Positions 1 to 8,462 of a stretch of 64,000 nucleotides of DNA are shown here, piece by piece. The DNA comes from Kribbella capetownensis (GTDB lineage Bacteria > Actinomycetota > Actinomycetes > Propionibacteriales > Kribbellaceae). The notes beneath the pieces are model-generated. The model did no database searches. It was not told where the DNA came from and saw nothing but the letters and a program-made list of their open reading frames with translations. Every line of letters begins with the position of its first letter. Positions within the stretch are counted from its first letter, which is position 1. A program made the translations under genes and the position numbers. The DNA lies in assembly GCF_004331485.1 (NCBI RefSeq), contig NZ_SJKD01000007.1, positions 124,001 through 188,000 on the forward strand, read 5' to 3'.

Positions 1-1295
1 CGGGGCTGGGCCTTGAACGGGATCGGGCTGGTGCTGCCGGCGGGGACGTCGAGCGTCCGCGTGCTCAGCACTCGTCCAGCCGCGTCCCGCAGCTCGAACT
101 TCACGCTCGCGGGCTTACCCGGCGCCGTCACCTGCAGCACAGCGGGCTGCCGGTGCGACGGCAGCACCAGGTACGCCGGTCCGGTCAGCGGCTCGGCCGA
201 TCCGAGGGAAGCGAAGTCACTCCCACTCGAGTCCACCATCCGCATCGCGGCAGTCACCGGCTCGTCCGACGCCAGCGTGACAGCGCTTGCGTCACCGTGC
301 AGCACGGGGTCGAGCTTGATCGTCTTCACTGCGCCGGCCGGGACCTGCACCGTCTCCAGTCCGGCCGGTTTGAACGGACCGTTCGGCCCGTTCACGGTCA
401 GGCCGACTGTCGCCTGCAGGTCGGTCGGGTTCGCGATCGACAGGATCCGCAGTCCGGCGCCGGGTGCGGCAGCCGGGACATACACCTTCGTCGCCGGCGC
501 GGCCGACGGACTCAGCCAGTCCACACCGCCTGGCTCGCCGTTCGATTTGGTTGCGTTGCTCCGCAGCGCGGGCGCCACCCGGCCGCCGGTCGACTGGACG
601 TGCAGCGCGACGTCCTTCGCGCCCGGTGCGATCTGCCGCAGGTACAGCGGGATCGTCCCGCGCGCCGGCACGACCAGACCGCGGGCGTTCGGCAGGTCCA
701 GCTGGCCGTTGCTCGAGTAGACGGTGACGTTGACCTCGGCGTTGATGCTGTCCAGGTTCGTCAGCACTAGCGCGTCGCGCCGGTCCGTGCTCGCACCGGC
801 GAACCAGAAGTCCGAGCCGGGCACCTGACACGGCGCACTCGCCATGCCCAGGTTCACACCCTCGGCGGAGACCGTCGTACTGGTGCCGACTGTGCCCGCG
901 GCGAGCGGACCGGTGCCCTGGATCGACAACTCGGCCGGTTTGGTGACCGCACCGGTCGAACCGACCTTGCCGCGGACCAGCACCGACCCGACCGGATTCG
1001 CGGTGCTCGGCAGCGGTGTGATCTGCAGCGGCACCTCCTTGCCGGCCGCGACAGGCGTGCCCTCCGGAAGGGTCGGCGACACCGCGCTCACGATGCTGGA
1101 CGTCTTGCCGCCGGGGGCCAGTGCTGGGCAGGACAGCGCCGTACGGTTCACCACCGAACGCGCCGGCTCGGTCACACCCTCGGCCCGGGCCTTCGGCTCC
1201 TTCGCCTGGGTGACCAGGCCAAGGCCGCCGATGGCAGCCATCGCCAGCACACAAGCTCCGACCCGAACGCGCACGTCCGACAGCAACCGGCTCAC
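1..1295 (-). CDS. DUF5719 family exported protein (3' end outside window)
   Basis: Reading the minus strand from a GTG at 1295 gives 431 codons with no stop up to the window edge, so the C-terminus is missing. The GTG overlaps the stop of the upstream glycosyltransferase (GTGA) and has a GAGGAGGGACC ribosome site. Residues 9-29 form a signal anchor. The rest is rich in Val, Thr, Gly, Ala and Pro with no obvious catalytic motif, as expected of a beta-rich extracytoplasmic protein. DUF5719 proteins commonly follow this large glycosyltransferase in actinobacteria, and that position supports the call. Function is unknown; a role with envelope glycan is inferred from context only. Confidence 0.75.
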   Translation of the reverse strand, partial: MSRLLSDVRVRVGACVLAMAAIGGLGLVTQAKEPKARAEGVTEPARSVVNRTALSCPALAPGGKTSSIVSAVSPTLPEGTPVAAGKEVPLQITPLPSTANPVGSVLVRGKVGSTGAVTKPAELSIQGTGPLAAGTVGTSTTVSAEGVNLGMASAPCQVPGSDFWFAGASTDRRDALVLTNLDSINAEVNVTVYSSNGQLDLPNARGLVVPARGTIPLYLRQIAPGAKDVALHVQSTGGRVAPALRSNATKSNGEPGGVDWLSPSAAPATKVYVPAAAPGAGLRILSIANPTDLQATVGLTVNGPNGPFKPAGLETVQVPAGAVKTIKLDPVLHGDASAVTLASDEPVTAAMRMVDSSGSDFASLGSAEPLTGPAYLVLPSHRQPAVLQVTAPGKPASVKFELRDAAGRVLSTRTLDVPAGSTSPIPFKAQP

Positions 1296-4204
1296 CGGTC
1301 CCTCCTCGCGTGGGTGCCGTGCGGGACCGCGACAGTGCGCCGTACGGTCGGCAGGCAGAAGATCAGCGCGATGATCCAGGCGATGATGCCGAGGATCCGC
1401 CACAGCGTGTGGGTCTGGTCATGCAGCGGCGTCTCACCCTTGATCTTCGAGCGGTCCACCAGCCAGGACGCGTCGCCGTCGGCCGCACTGGCCCGGGTCA
1501 GACCGGGCAGGGAGTCCAGCGTCGACTGCAGGTTCTGATCCACCGGAGCGGGCAGGTAGACGTAGTCGATCGCCAGTCCGGCCAACTGCCGTCCCTCTTC
1601 ACCGCTACCGCCACCACCGAGCGTCGACAGTACGTCGGTGATCGGCTTGGACTGCACCGCGGTCGGCGCCGCCTCGAGCGCACCCATCCGCGGACCGCCG
1701 TCCTTCACCAGCGAGTACCGCATCGCGTTGCCGGGGTCCTTGCGCACAACGAGAATCGACGCGTTCTGCGGCGGTGCCTGCGACGACGCCAGGTACGCCG
1801 GCAGGTCCTGCGCCGGGCCACGCCACAACGGGCCATCGGCGCCACGCACCAGCCAGAACCCGGCTGTCACGATCGTCGTCACCAGCACGATCCCGAGCAC
1901 ACCTTGCACGATGATCTCGGTGGACTTGCCGACCGAGTCCCACGCCACTGCCACAGCGACGATCCAGCCCGCGGTCATCAAGAACATCAGCGGTCCACTG
2001 CCACCGCCCAGCCGGCTGGCGATCAGCGTCCCGGCCAGACCGGCCAGGGCGGCGAACCACCCGAGCAGCTCGTACCGCTGCCGCGACTCCCGCAGCAGAG
2101 CGATCAGCGCCACCAGGATCAGCGGTACGGCGAACCACCACGGTGCCGGCGCACCAACCGGCGTACCGGTCAGCAAGTGCGCCAGGCTGTCGCCCGGTCC
2201 GACGGAGGCGGTGGGTGGACCACCGGCTTCCTGGCCGAGCCGCGCCGGGTGCAGCACCAACTGGACCGTCCACGGCAACACCAGCAGCAGACCCAGTACG
2301 ACGGAGAACACGAGCTGACGACCCTGCCGACGCCAACCGAGTCGGAGCACGCCGCCGAAGACCAGAGTGATGCTGACCAGCAGACCCAGCGCCGGTGTGA
2401 ACGCGAACAGCACGGCCTGGCAGATACCGGCGAACCACGCTGCCCGCCAGGAGCCTTGGACGACCACGCGACGCCGCCGGGCGATGGTGTGGACGGCGGC
2501 ACCCAGCAGCGGCAGCACAATCGCGGCCACACACGTCCCGATCCGGCCCTGCGAGATAGCGCCGTTCGTGAACACAGCCAGCCCGTACGCCGAAGCGCCC
2601 CAAGCTCGCGCCACCCGGTCGACGACGAACGCACGCAGCAACACCCATGCGGAAAGACCGGCCAGCGGGACCGCACCGAGCAGCAGGATGTTCACCGCGC
2701 CGGTCGGACCGAACATCACGGTGGAGAAGGCCCAGAACTGCGCCAGCCAAGCAGGAGGGGTGACACCCGGTGGCGCGGCGGAGGCCGCATGCCACAGCGA
2801 GGCAAGGCTTTCGTGCGCCGGCAACAGCACGTTGGAGCGCAGTACGCCGCCACCGATCAGACTGCGAGCAGCGATGAACGCACCGAGCGCAAGGACGACC
2901 CAGGCGACCAGGAACGGCCTGCGGATCAGCTGACGGCGCCAGCGCGGCTTGTCGGCGGCCACGCGTGCGGTCGACTTCGCTCGCCGGGCAGTGGTGACGA
3001 CCTGCTCTTCCGGTTCGTCCGCCCAGGCTTCGCGGATCCGCTCGGAGATCGTGCTGGTCGTCTCCTCCAGGTTGTGCCGCAAAGCGTGCACGGACCGGGA
3101 GAACAGTCCCTTGATGTCGTCGTACGGGACGCGATCGAGGCTGCGGCGATTCTTGCGCGCCTGCGTCCAACCGCCGGCCAGCAGGGTGCCGAGCAACGCG
3201 GTCCACTCGTCGACCGCACCGGACGGCGTCTTCCCGATGACGAACCAGATCGAGCGAAGGATCGTCCCGAGCAGGAAACGCAGGATCAGCAGCGGCAGTA
3301 GCTTGCCGGGCGCGTTGGCGAGGACCGTGTAGTACGCGTGTGCACGGTCGAGTTGATACGCGTGCCGTCGGGTGCCGGCCAGCGCACGCTCGCCGGTCGC
3401 GGCGGCCTGTGCGTGGTAGATGACCGCGTCCGGTGCGACGCCGACCTGGAAGCCGGCCCGGCTGGCCCGCCAGCCGAAGTCGATGTCGTCGCGGAACATC
3501 GGCAGCCGCGGATCGAAGCCGTGCAAGGCTTCCCAGACATCGCGACGCACCAGCATGCCGGCCGAGCTGACCGCGAGCACGTTGCGCGGCTGGTCGTGCT
3601 GACCCTGGTCGAGCTCACCGGTCTCGATGCCGGTGTCGCGGCGGCCGCCGAGCGACGTGGTGACGCCGACCTCGAGCAGCTCGCGGTCGCGCGGCCAGAG
3701 CCGCAGCTTCGGGCCCCAGACACCGACGGCCGGCGTGATAGTGGCCTGGAGCAACAATTGCTCGAGCGCCTTCGGAGCCGGTGCGCAGTCGTCGTGCAAC
3801 AGCCACAGCCACTCGACCACCGGCATGTGACCGTCGTCGCCGTACGGGCCGACCGCGGATGGGATCGGTGCGAAGCCGACCGCCTCCAGGCCGCGGGCGA
3901 CCGCCACGCCGAATCCGGTGCGCGCGGACACGCTGACGACGGGCTCGGCACCGGGCATCGCGGCCAATAGTTCGGCCGTCTCGTCGGTGGAGCCGGTGTC
4001 GACCGCGATCAGCCGGTCCGGGCGCGGGTTCAGCGCCCAGAGCGCCTCGGACAACCGGGGCAGCCAAGCGGCACCCTCGTGCCCGACCACGACCGCGGTG
4101 ACGACGTGCCGGACTCGCGGCCGACCCATCGGGTCGTCGATGTGGTCGGTCGGGAAGTCGACGGAGTCGAAGAATTCCCAGCCGGCCGGAGCTTCTTGTT
4201 CCAT
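1292..4204 (-). CDS. Large membrane glycosyltransferase, family 2 fused to multi-TM region
   Basis: 970 residues. The N-terminal 30-290 is a GT-A family 2 domain: VDTGST at 68-73, the metal/nucleotide acid motif HDDC at 137-140, and a later FRDDIDFGWR acceptor-side motif. After a charged linker, about 420-780 carries many hydrophobic helices, followed by an extracytoplasmic Gly-rich stretch and a last helix near the C-terminus. It probably transfers sugar to a lipid-linked envelope glycan; donor and acceptor are unknown. The start at 4204 is the first in-frame ATG, with GAGG 12 nt upstream; an ATG at residue 26 (MGRPRV) is an alternative. It lies between whiB and the DUF5719 gene, an order conserved in actinobacteria. 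Confidence 0.85.
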   Translation of the reverse strand: MEQEAPAGWEFFDSVDFPTDHIDDPMGRPRVRHVVTAVVVGHEGAAWLPRLSEALWALNPRPDRLIAVDTGSTDETAELLAAMPGAEPVVSVSARTGFGVAVARGLEAVGFAPIPSAVGPYGDDGHMPVVEWLWLLHDDCAPAPKALEQLLLQATITPAVGVWGPKLRLWPRDRELLEVGVTTSLGGRRDTGIETGELDQGQHDQPRNVLAVSSAGMLVRRDVWEALHGFDPRLPMFRDDIDFGWRASRAGFQVGVAPDAVIYHAQAAATGERALAGTRRHAYQLDRAHAYYTVLANAPGKLLPLLILRFLLGTILRSIWFVIGKTPSGAVDEWTALLGTLLAGGWTQARKNRRSLDRVPYDDIKGLFSRSVHALRHNLEETTSTISERIREAWADEPEEQVVTTARRAKSTARVAADKPRWRRQLIRRPFLVAWVVLALGAFIAARSLIGGGVLRSNVLLPAHESLASLWHAASAAPPGVTPPAWLAQFWAFSTVMFGPTGAVNILLLGAVPLAGLSAWVLLRAFVVDRVARAWGASAYGLAVFTNGAISQGRIGTCVAAIVLPLLGAAVHTIARRRRVVVQGSWRAAWFAGICQAVLFAFTPALGLLVSITLVFGGVLRLGWRRQGRQLVFSVVLGLLLVLPWTVQLVLHPARLGQEAGGPPTASVGPGDSLAHLLTGTPVGAPAPWWFAVPLILVALIALLRESRQRYELLGWFAALAGLAGTLIASRLGGGSGPLMFLMTAGWIVAVAVAWDSVGKSTEIIVQGVLGIVLVTTIVTAGFWLVRGADGPLWRGPAQDLPAYLASSQAPPQNASILVVRKDPGNAMRYSLVKDGGPRMGALEAAPTAVQSKPITDVLSTLGGGGSGEEGRQLAGLAIDYVYLPAPVDQNLQSTLDSLPGLTRASAADGDASWLVDRSKIKGETPLHDQTHTLWRILGIIAWIIALIFCLPTVRRTVAVPHGTHARRDR

Positions 4205-4239
4205 GCGGAGCTATGACCTCGATGGTTGCGGAATGCCTT

Positions 4240-4310
4240 GGTCGTGTCTGGCGGTCCATCGCCTACTGCGCGGCACTGCTCGCGACGGCGCTGGACCACC
4301 AGACACGACC
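4240..4310 (-). other. 71-nt near-perfect hairpin between whiB and the glycosyltransferase
   Basis: Arms 4240-4258 and 4292-4310 are complementary at 18 of 19 positions (GGTCGTGTCTGG...GGTCCA with one C/A mismatch), with a further CGCC/GGCG pairing inside the loop. It sits 138 nt after the whiB stop and 36 nt before the glycosyltransferase ATG, so in minus-strand RNA it would form in the leader. No U-run follows on either side, so a simple intrinsic terminator is not well supported. Confidence 0.7.
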
Positions 4311-4447
4311 TACCACGACCGGAGTCGTAGCGAGGACTCACCATACAGCCGTCGGCCCAGCCCCCGGACAGCCGCGGGCCCCGGCGACTGTACGTCGGCG
4401 GGGCCACGCGGAAAGTCCTGATGAAGTTGTGTGCCGGGTTTCGACCG

Positions 4448-4711
4448 TCAGACGGCCTTCTTCTTCAACTTGCGGCGCTCCCGCTCCGACAGGCCGCCCC
4501 AGATCCCGAAGCGCTCGTCGTTCTGCAGTGCGTACTCGAGGCATTCGCCCCGCACGTCACAGCCGAGGCACACCTTCTTCGCCTCGCGGGTGGAACCGCC
4601 CTTCTCCGGGAAGAAAGCCTCCGGGTCGGTCTGGGCACACAGCGCCCTTTCCTGCCAGTTCGGCTCCTCCTCGATCGCCTCACCGTCGACAATCGCCATC
4701 AGCTCTGTCAC
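4448..4711 (-). CDS. whiB: WhiB-type iron-sulfur transcriptional regulator
   Basis: 87 residues from a GTG preceded by GAGGAGGTCGTACC. An upstream in-frame extension is rejected because this length and start match WhiB of Streptomyces. Four cysteines at 25, 48, 51 and 57 (C-X22-C-X2-C-X5-C) would bind the 4Fe-4S cluster, GIWGG at 69-73 is the turn contacting the primary sigma factor, and the Lys/Arg-rich tail (RRKLKKK) contacts DNA. In actinobacteria this subtype (WhiB/WhiB2) works with WhiA to control cell division and sporulation septation. It is encoded next to the F420 genes, as in Streptomyces and Mycobacterium. Confidence 0.95.
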   Translation of the reverse strand: MTELMAIVDGEAIEEEPNWQERALCAQTDPEAFFPEKGGSTREAKKVCLGCDVRGECLEYALQNDERFGIWGGLSERERRKLKKKAV

Positions 4712-4814
4712 GGTACGACCTCCTCGACCCTGTTCGTTCCCCTGTACATGTGGGTTTGCGGTCCACATGCCTGACCTCGTCCGTCCTGCGCTCTGCAACG
4801 GTCCCCGATACCGA

Positions 4815-4832
4815 GTGTCCAACGAACGACAC
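4815..4832. promoter_or_regulatory. GTGTC-N8-GACAC inverted repeat at the whiB start site
   Basis: GTGTC at 4815-4819 and GACAC at 4828-4832 form an inverted repeat just downstream of the whiB -10 box, covering the predicted start of transcription. GACAC is the reported recognition core of WhiA in Streptomyces. The match is short, so regulation by WhiA is only a suggestion. Confidence 0.35.
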
Positions 4833-4839
4833 GGTTGAA

Positions 4840-4868
4840 ATTACATTCCTGCAATCCACGAAAGTCAA
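4840..4868 (-). promoter_or_regulatory. whiB promoter
   Basis: On the minus strand TTGACT (4868-4863) is followed after exactly 17 nt by TGTAAT (4845-4840), a good match to a vegetative actinobacterial promoter. The predicted start near 4833 gives whiB a leader of about 120 nt. Confidence 0.7.
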
Positions 4869-4914
4869 GCCGTGGTCTGCTATTGGCATCATCCGCAACA
4901 CGGCTGCAAAAGAA

Positions 4915-4942
4915 CGAGAGGCCTGTCTACACAGGCCTCTCG
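4915..4942 (-). terminator. Intrinsic terminator of the Q-rich membrane protein gene
   Basis: A perfect 12-bp stem (CGAGAGGCCTGT and its complement) with a 4-nt loop is followed on the minus strand by TTCTTTTGC. It lies about 107 nt past the stop at 5050 and ahead of the whiB promoter, so it separates the two minus-strand units. Confidence 0.8.
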
Positions 4943-5049
4943 TCTTCGTGTGCTACTGCGCGAACCGGGGTGAAGAATTTTCGCCACCGGCTCGGTAAGG
5001 GCTTGCTGCCTTGTCAGCAAGGCGTTTCAGCCCCGCTGCGACCACCAGC

Positions 5050-6312
5050 TCAGGACGGCTGGGACCACCAGCCCTGCTGACCCTGGCCCTGCTGGCCCTG
5101 ATCGTCCTTGTCGGACTCGGAAACCCGCGGATCCACGCGGGTTTCGTCGGCAGCGGCCTCGGTCGCCTGCGGCTGCTCCGGCTCCGCGCTGGGCGCCGGC
5201 TCGGCGGCCGGTGCCTCTTCGGCCTGCCAGGACTGCTCACCCGGCTGCCAGGACTGCTGTGCTTCCGGCTGCGCCGGCTCGTGCTGGCTCTGCTCCTGCG
5301 GGGCCGGCCACTCCGGCTGTGCCTGCTGGCTGTACTCGTCGGCGGCCGGCTGGGCCTGCTGGCTGTAGTCCTGGCCGGACCACTGCTGCTGACCGGCGTC
5401 GGCGCCGCCCCATTGCTGCTGCTCCTGCGGCCACTGCTGACCCTGGTCCTGGCCGCCCCACTGCTGCTGGCCTTCGGAGCTCCACGCCTGGGTCGGCTCG
5501 GCACCCTGGGCCTCGGCGGCGGGCCAGGCCTGCTCGGCCGGCTGCTGGCCGGCCTGCTGCGCCTCGGCTTCGCCGGCGGACCAGTTCTGCTGCTGCTCGC
5601 CCTGGTTCCAGCTCTGCTCCTGCGGCCACTGCTGGTCGCCCTGCGCCGCCGCGTAGCCACCGACCGCACCAGCACCGGCCGCCGCGCCATAACCGCCGTA
5701 CTGGCCCTGACCCTGGGCCTGGCCCTGGTCGTAGCCGTACTGGCCCTGCTGGCCCTGCTGCTGGCCGTAGCCCGCCTGCTGACCGTACTGCGCCTGCTGC
5801 TGGCCGAACTGCTGCTGCGGGTACTGGCCACCCTGCTGCTGGGCGAACTGCCCCGGCTTCGGTGCACGCACCGGCACCGGCAGCGCCTGGAAGGTCTTCA
5901 TGACATAGAGGCCGACAGCGCCGTACAGAGCGAGGCCGGCGAGAGCGTAGACGAAGCCGACGATCTTCAGACCGGCCGTGCTGGTCTCGGCGAAGCCCGC
6001 GAAGGCCGTGATCAGGCCGATCAGCAGGGCCACACCGGTGATGACGAGCGCGACCAGGGTCACGGTCCGGGCATTCGCTGTCCGTTCACCTGCCTCGTTC
6101 ACCAGCCAGACCGCAGCGGTCAGCGCCAGCAGGAGCAGCACTGCGCCGAAGGACGGCGGGGTGAGAATGCTCTGCACTCCGCCGGCGGCCGCGGTGAATC
6201 CGGCGCCGCCGACGAACAGCCGGATCAGCGATGCCAGCACGATCAGACCGGCGAATGCGAGCAGGATGTACGCGACCGGCTCTCTGAGCTTCTTGGTTGC
6301 GTCGGTGACCAC
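5050..6312 (-). CDS. Four-helix membrane protein with long Q/Y/W-rich disordered tail
   Basis: 420 residues from a GTG at 6312 with GAGGAG five nt upstream. Four membrane helices lie at about 12-34, 53-71, 83-104 and 115-138. The remaining 270 residues are low complexity. From 156 to 220 the tail is mainly Gln, Gly and Tyr. From 229 to 363 it is Gln, Ala and Glu with regularly spaced Trp. Acidic residues dominate before a closing GWW. There is no Cys and no catalytic motif. The layout resembles mycobacterial DUF5336 proteins (Rv0954 type), but membership is not proven. Function is unknown; the tail looks like a prion-like or scaffolding segment. The gene is divergent from fbiA. Confidence 0.8.
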   Translation of the reverse strand: MVTDATKKLREPVAYILLAFAGLIVLASLIRLFVGGAGFTAAAGGVQSILTPPSFGAVLLLLALTAAVWLVNEAGERTANARTVTLVALVITGVALLIGLITAFAGFAETSTAGLKIVGFVYALAGLALYGAVGLYVMKTFQALPVPVRAPKPGQFAQQQGGQYPQQQFGQQQAQYGQQAGYGQQQGQQGQYGYDQGQAQGQGQYGGYGAAAGAGAVGGYAAAQGDQQWPQEQSWNQGEQQQNWSAGEAEAQQAGQQPAEQAWPAAEAQGAEPTQAWSSEGQQQWGGQDQGQQWPQEQQQWGGADAGQQQWSGQDYSQQAQPAADEYSQQAQPEWPAPQEQSQHEPAQPEAQQSWQPGEQSWQAEEAPAAEPAPSAEPEQPQATEAAADETRVDPRVSESDKDDQGQQGQGQQGWWSQPS

Positions 6313-6363
6313 GAGGGCTCCTCGGGAATGTTGGGGGCCGTACAACTGAGCTGTGCGGATGTT

Positions 6364-6397
6364 CGGACCCACCGCAGCATAGTCGTGCGGTGGTCCG
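6364..6397. promoter_or_regulatory. Inverted repeat in the fbiA divergent promoter region
   Basis: CGGACC(C)ACCGCA at 6364-6376 pairs with TGCGGTGGTCCG at 6386-6397 across a 9-nt loop, with a single bulged C. It lies 31 nt before the fbiA ATG, in the region shared with the divergent Q-rich membrane protein gene. It may be an operator or a leader hairpin; no protein can be assigned. Confidence 0.4.
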
Positions 6398-6427
6398 ATG
6401 CATTGACGACTCGTGCAGACTCTTCCC

Positions 6428-7405
6428 ATGCGATTGACAGTGCTGGCCGGTGGCGTCGGCGGTTCCACCTTCCTGCGCGGGCTGCTCAAGGCTCGCCCGG
6501 ATGCCGAGATCACCGTGGTGGGGAACACCGCGGACGACATCACCCTGTTCGGGCTGCGGGTCTGCCCGGACCTCGACACGGTGATGTACACCCTCGGTGG
6601 CGGCATCTCGGCCGAGCGCGGCTGGGGCCGCGAGGACGAGACCTGGGTGATCAAGGAGGAGTTGGCCGCGTACGGCGTGGAGCCGACCTGGTTCGGTCTC
6701 GGCGACCGGGACGTAGCGACCCACCTGGTCCGGACCCAGATGCTCGACGCCGGGTACGGCCTGACCGCGGTCACCGAAGCCCTATGCCAACGTTGGAAGC
6801 TGCCGGTCAGGCTGCTGCCGATGAGCGACGACCGGGTCGAGACTCACGTGGTCGTCGACGACCCGGACAACCCCGGCCGGCGCAAGGCGATCCACTTCCA
6901 GGAGTACTGGGTCCGCCACCACGCCGAGATCACCGCGCACCAGATCATCGCGGTCGGCCAGGAGAAGGCGAAGCCCGCGCCCGGTGTGCTCGAGGCCATC
7001 GCCGACTGCGACGTACTGATCGTGCCGCCGTCGAACCCGGTGGTCTCGGTCGGCACCATCCTCGGTGTCCCCGGCATCCGCGACGCGGTCCGGGAGACGT
7101 CCGCTCCGGTCATCGGCCTCTCGCCGATCATCGGGAGCGGTCCGGTCCGCGGCATGGCCGACAAGGTGCTGGCCGCCGTCGGTGTGGCCTCCACTGCCTC
7201 GGCGGTCGCGCGGTACTACGGTTCGCGCGCGTCGGGCGGCGTACTGGACGGGTGGCTGATCGACCTGTCGGACTACGCTCAGCAGGATTCGATCGCGGGA
7301 GCCGGAATTCACGTGCAGGCGGTGCCGTTGTGGATGACGGACGAGACAAAAACCGCCGCGATGGCTGACGCGGCACTGAACCTCGCGGAGGCCGTACGGC
7401 GATGA
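6428..7405 (+). CDS. fbiA: F420 biosynthesis: 2-phospholactate/PEP transferase (CofD/FbiA)
   Basis: 325 residues from ATG 6428; an earlier in-frame GTG at 6413 lacks support. The N-terminal GGVGGS (8-13) is the CofD nucleotide-binding loop, followed by the family-typical GNTADD and the VPPSNPVVS segment. The enzyme joins the activated lactyl or enolpyruvyl donor to the deazaflavin Fo, giving F420-0 or its dehydro form; mycobacterial FbiA uses the phosphoenolpyruvate-derived donor. Its stop overlaps the fbiB start (ATGA), indicating translational coupling. Confidence 0.95.
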   Translation: MRLTVLAGGVGGSTFLRGLLKARPDAEITVVGNTADDITLFGLRVCPDLDTVMYTLGGGISAERGWGREDETWVIKEELAAYGVEPTWFGLGDRDVATHLVRTQMLDAGYGLTAVTEALCQRWKLPVRLLPMSDDRVETHVVVDDPDNPGRRKAIHFQEYWVRHHAEITAHQIIAVGQEKAKPAPGVLEAIADCDVLIVPPSNPVVSVGTILGVPGIRDAVRETSAPVIGLSPIIGSGPVRGMADKVLAAVGVASTASAVARYYGSRASGGVLDGWLIDLSDYAQQDSIAGAGIHVQAVPLWMTDETKTAAMADAALNLAEAVRR

Positions 7406-8376
7406 GGAAGCACCTGGAAGTCTTCCCGGTGACCGGTCTGCCCGAGGTGGCGGCCGGAGACGACCTGGCGGAGCTGATCGGCCAGGGGGCGGACCTGCGC
7501 GACGGTGACGTGGTTTCCGTCACCTCCAAGATCGTCAGCAAGGCGGAGGGGCGGCTGACTCACGGCACCCGGCAGGACGCGATCGACGCCGAGCTCGTGC
7601 GAGTGGTGGCCCAGCGTGGCGAGACCCGCATCGTGCAGACCCGCCACGGCCTGGTGATGGCCGCCGCGGGCACTGACACGTCCAACACCGCGCCCGGCAC
7701 GGTCCTGCTGCTCCCGATCGACCCGGACGCGTCGGCCCGGCAGTTGCGTGAGGCCCTGAAGCAGCAGTACGACGTGAACGTCGGCATCGTCGTCACAGAC
7801 ACCCTCGGACGCCCATGGCGCAACGGCCAGACCGATCTGGCCATCGGTGCCGCCGGTGTGCGCGTGGTGGAAGATCTTCGCGGTACGACGGACAGCCACG
7901 GCAACGTGCTCGCGGTGACGGAGCCGGCCCTGGCCGACGAGATCGCCAGTGCCAGCGAGCTGGTCAAGGGCAAGGCGGACGGCGTACCGGTCGCCGTACT
8001 GCGTGGGCTGGGCGACGTCGTACTGCCCGTTGGCGAGCACGGACCGGGCGCGCGGGCGCTGGTGCGGGATGCCGCGTCGGACATGTTCAGCCTGGGGACT
8101 CGGGAAGCGGCGCGGGCCGCCGTACTGGACCGGGTTGCGCCTGCTGGGCCGCGCGAGGTGGCCCCGGCACTGTGGGACGGATTGCTGGACGAGGTCGAGG
8201 ACGTTCACCTCGAGGTGCTTGACAACGCTGTCACGGTGTTCGGCGACGAACCCGTCGCGGTCGGGGTGATCGCGGAGCGGCTCGCGGTGCTGTTGCACGC
8301 GGAGGGGTACGGCGTCTCCGTGCGGACCGGGCCGGGCAGTGAGGCGACGGTCACGTTCGGCTCACGACCGAGGTAG
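7402..8376 (+). CDS. fbiB: F420-0:L-glutamate ligase (CofE domain), short C-terminus
   Basis: 324 residues. Residues 1-245 form a CofE ligase domain: early [12 protein letters not shown], the [16 protein letters not shown] segment and the SHGNVL loop. This domain adds the gamma-linked glutamates to F420. Mycobacterial FbiB has about 450 residues because of a C-terminal nitroreductase-like FMN domain that reduces dehydro-F420-0. Here only about 80 residues follow the ligase domain, far too few for that fold. Reduction of dehydro-F420, if needed, must be done elsewhere. It overlaps fbiA by 4 nt. Confidence 0.92.
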   Translation: MRKHLEVFPVTGLPEVAAGDDLAELIGQGADLRDGDVVSVTSKIVSKAEGRLTHGTRQDAIDAELVRVVAQRGETRIVQTRHGLVMAAAGTDTSNTAPGTVLLLPIDPDASARQLREALKQQYDVNVGIVVTDTLGRPWRNGQTDLAIGAAGVRVVEDLRGTTDSHGNVLAVTEPALADEIASASELVKGKADGVPVAVLRGLGDVVLPVGEHGPGARALVRDAASDMFSLGTREAARAAVLDRVAPAGPREVAPALWDGLLDEVEDVHLEVLDNAVTVFGDEPVAVGVIAERLAVLLHAEGYGVSVRTGPGSEATVTFGSRPR

Positions 8377-8462
8377 TTTTCTAGGCAACCTCTCAGGGTC
8401 GCTGCGTACACTGCATCCGCACGGCGGCGCGGTGGCCGCCCCGATCCGGGAAGACCAACACT

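Noticed and set aside
292-1254. 320-residue open frame on the minus strand
   Set aside because: Arg/Gly/Asp-rich composition with no domain; the DUF5719 frame on the same strand has a signal anchor, a ribosome site and overlap with the upstream gene.
1310-3301. 663-residue plus-strand open frame
   Set aside because: Fully antisense to the glycosyltransferase; Arg/Gln/His-rich composition typical of the reverse strand of high-GC genes.
5011-7368. 785-residue plus-strand open frame
   Set aside because: Antisense to the Q-rich membrane protein (its Leu-rich appearance is the complement of CAG codons), then out of frame over fbiA.
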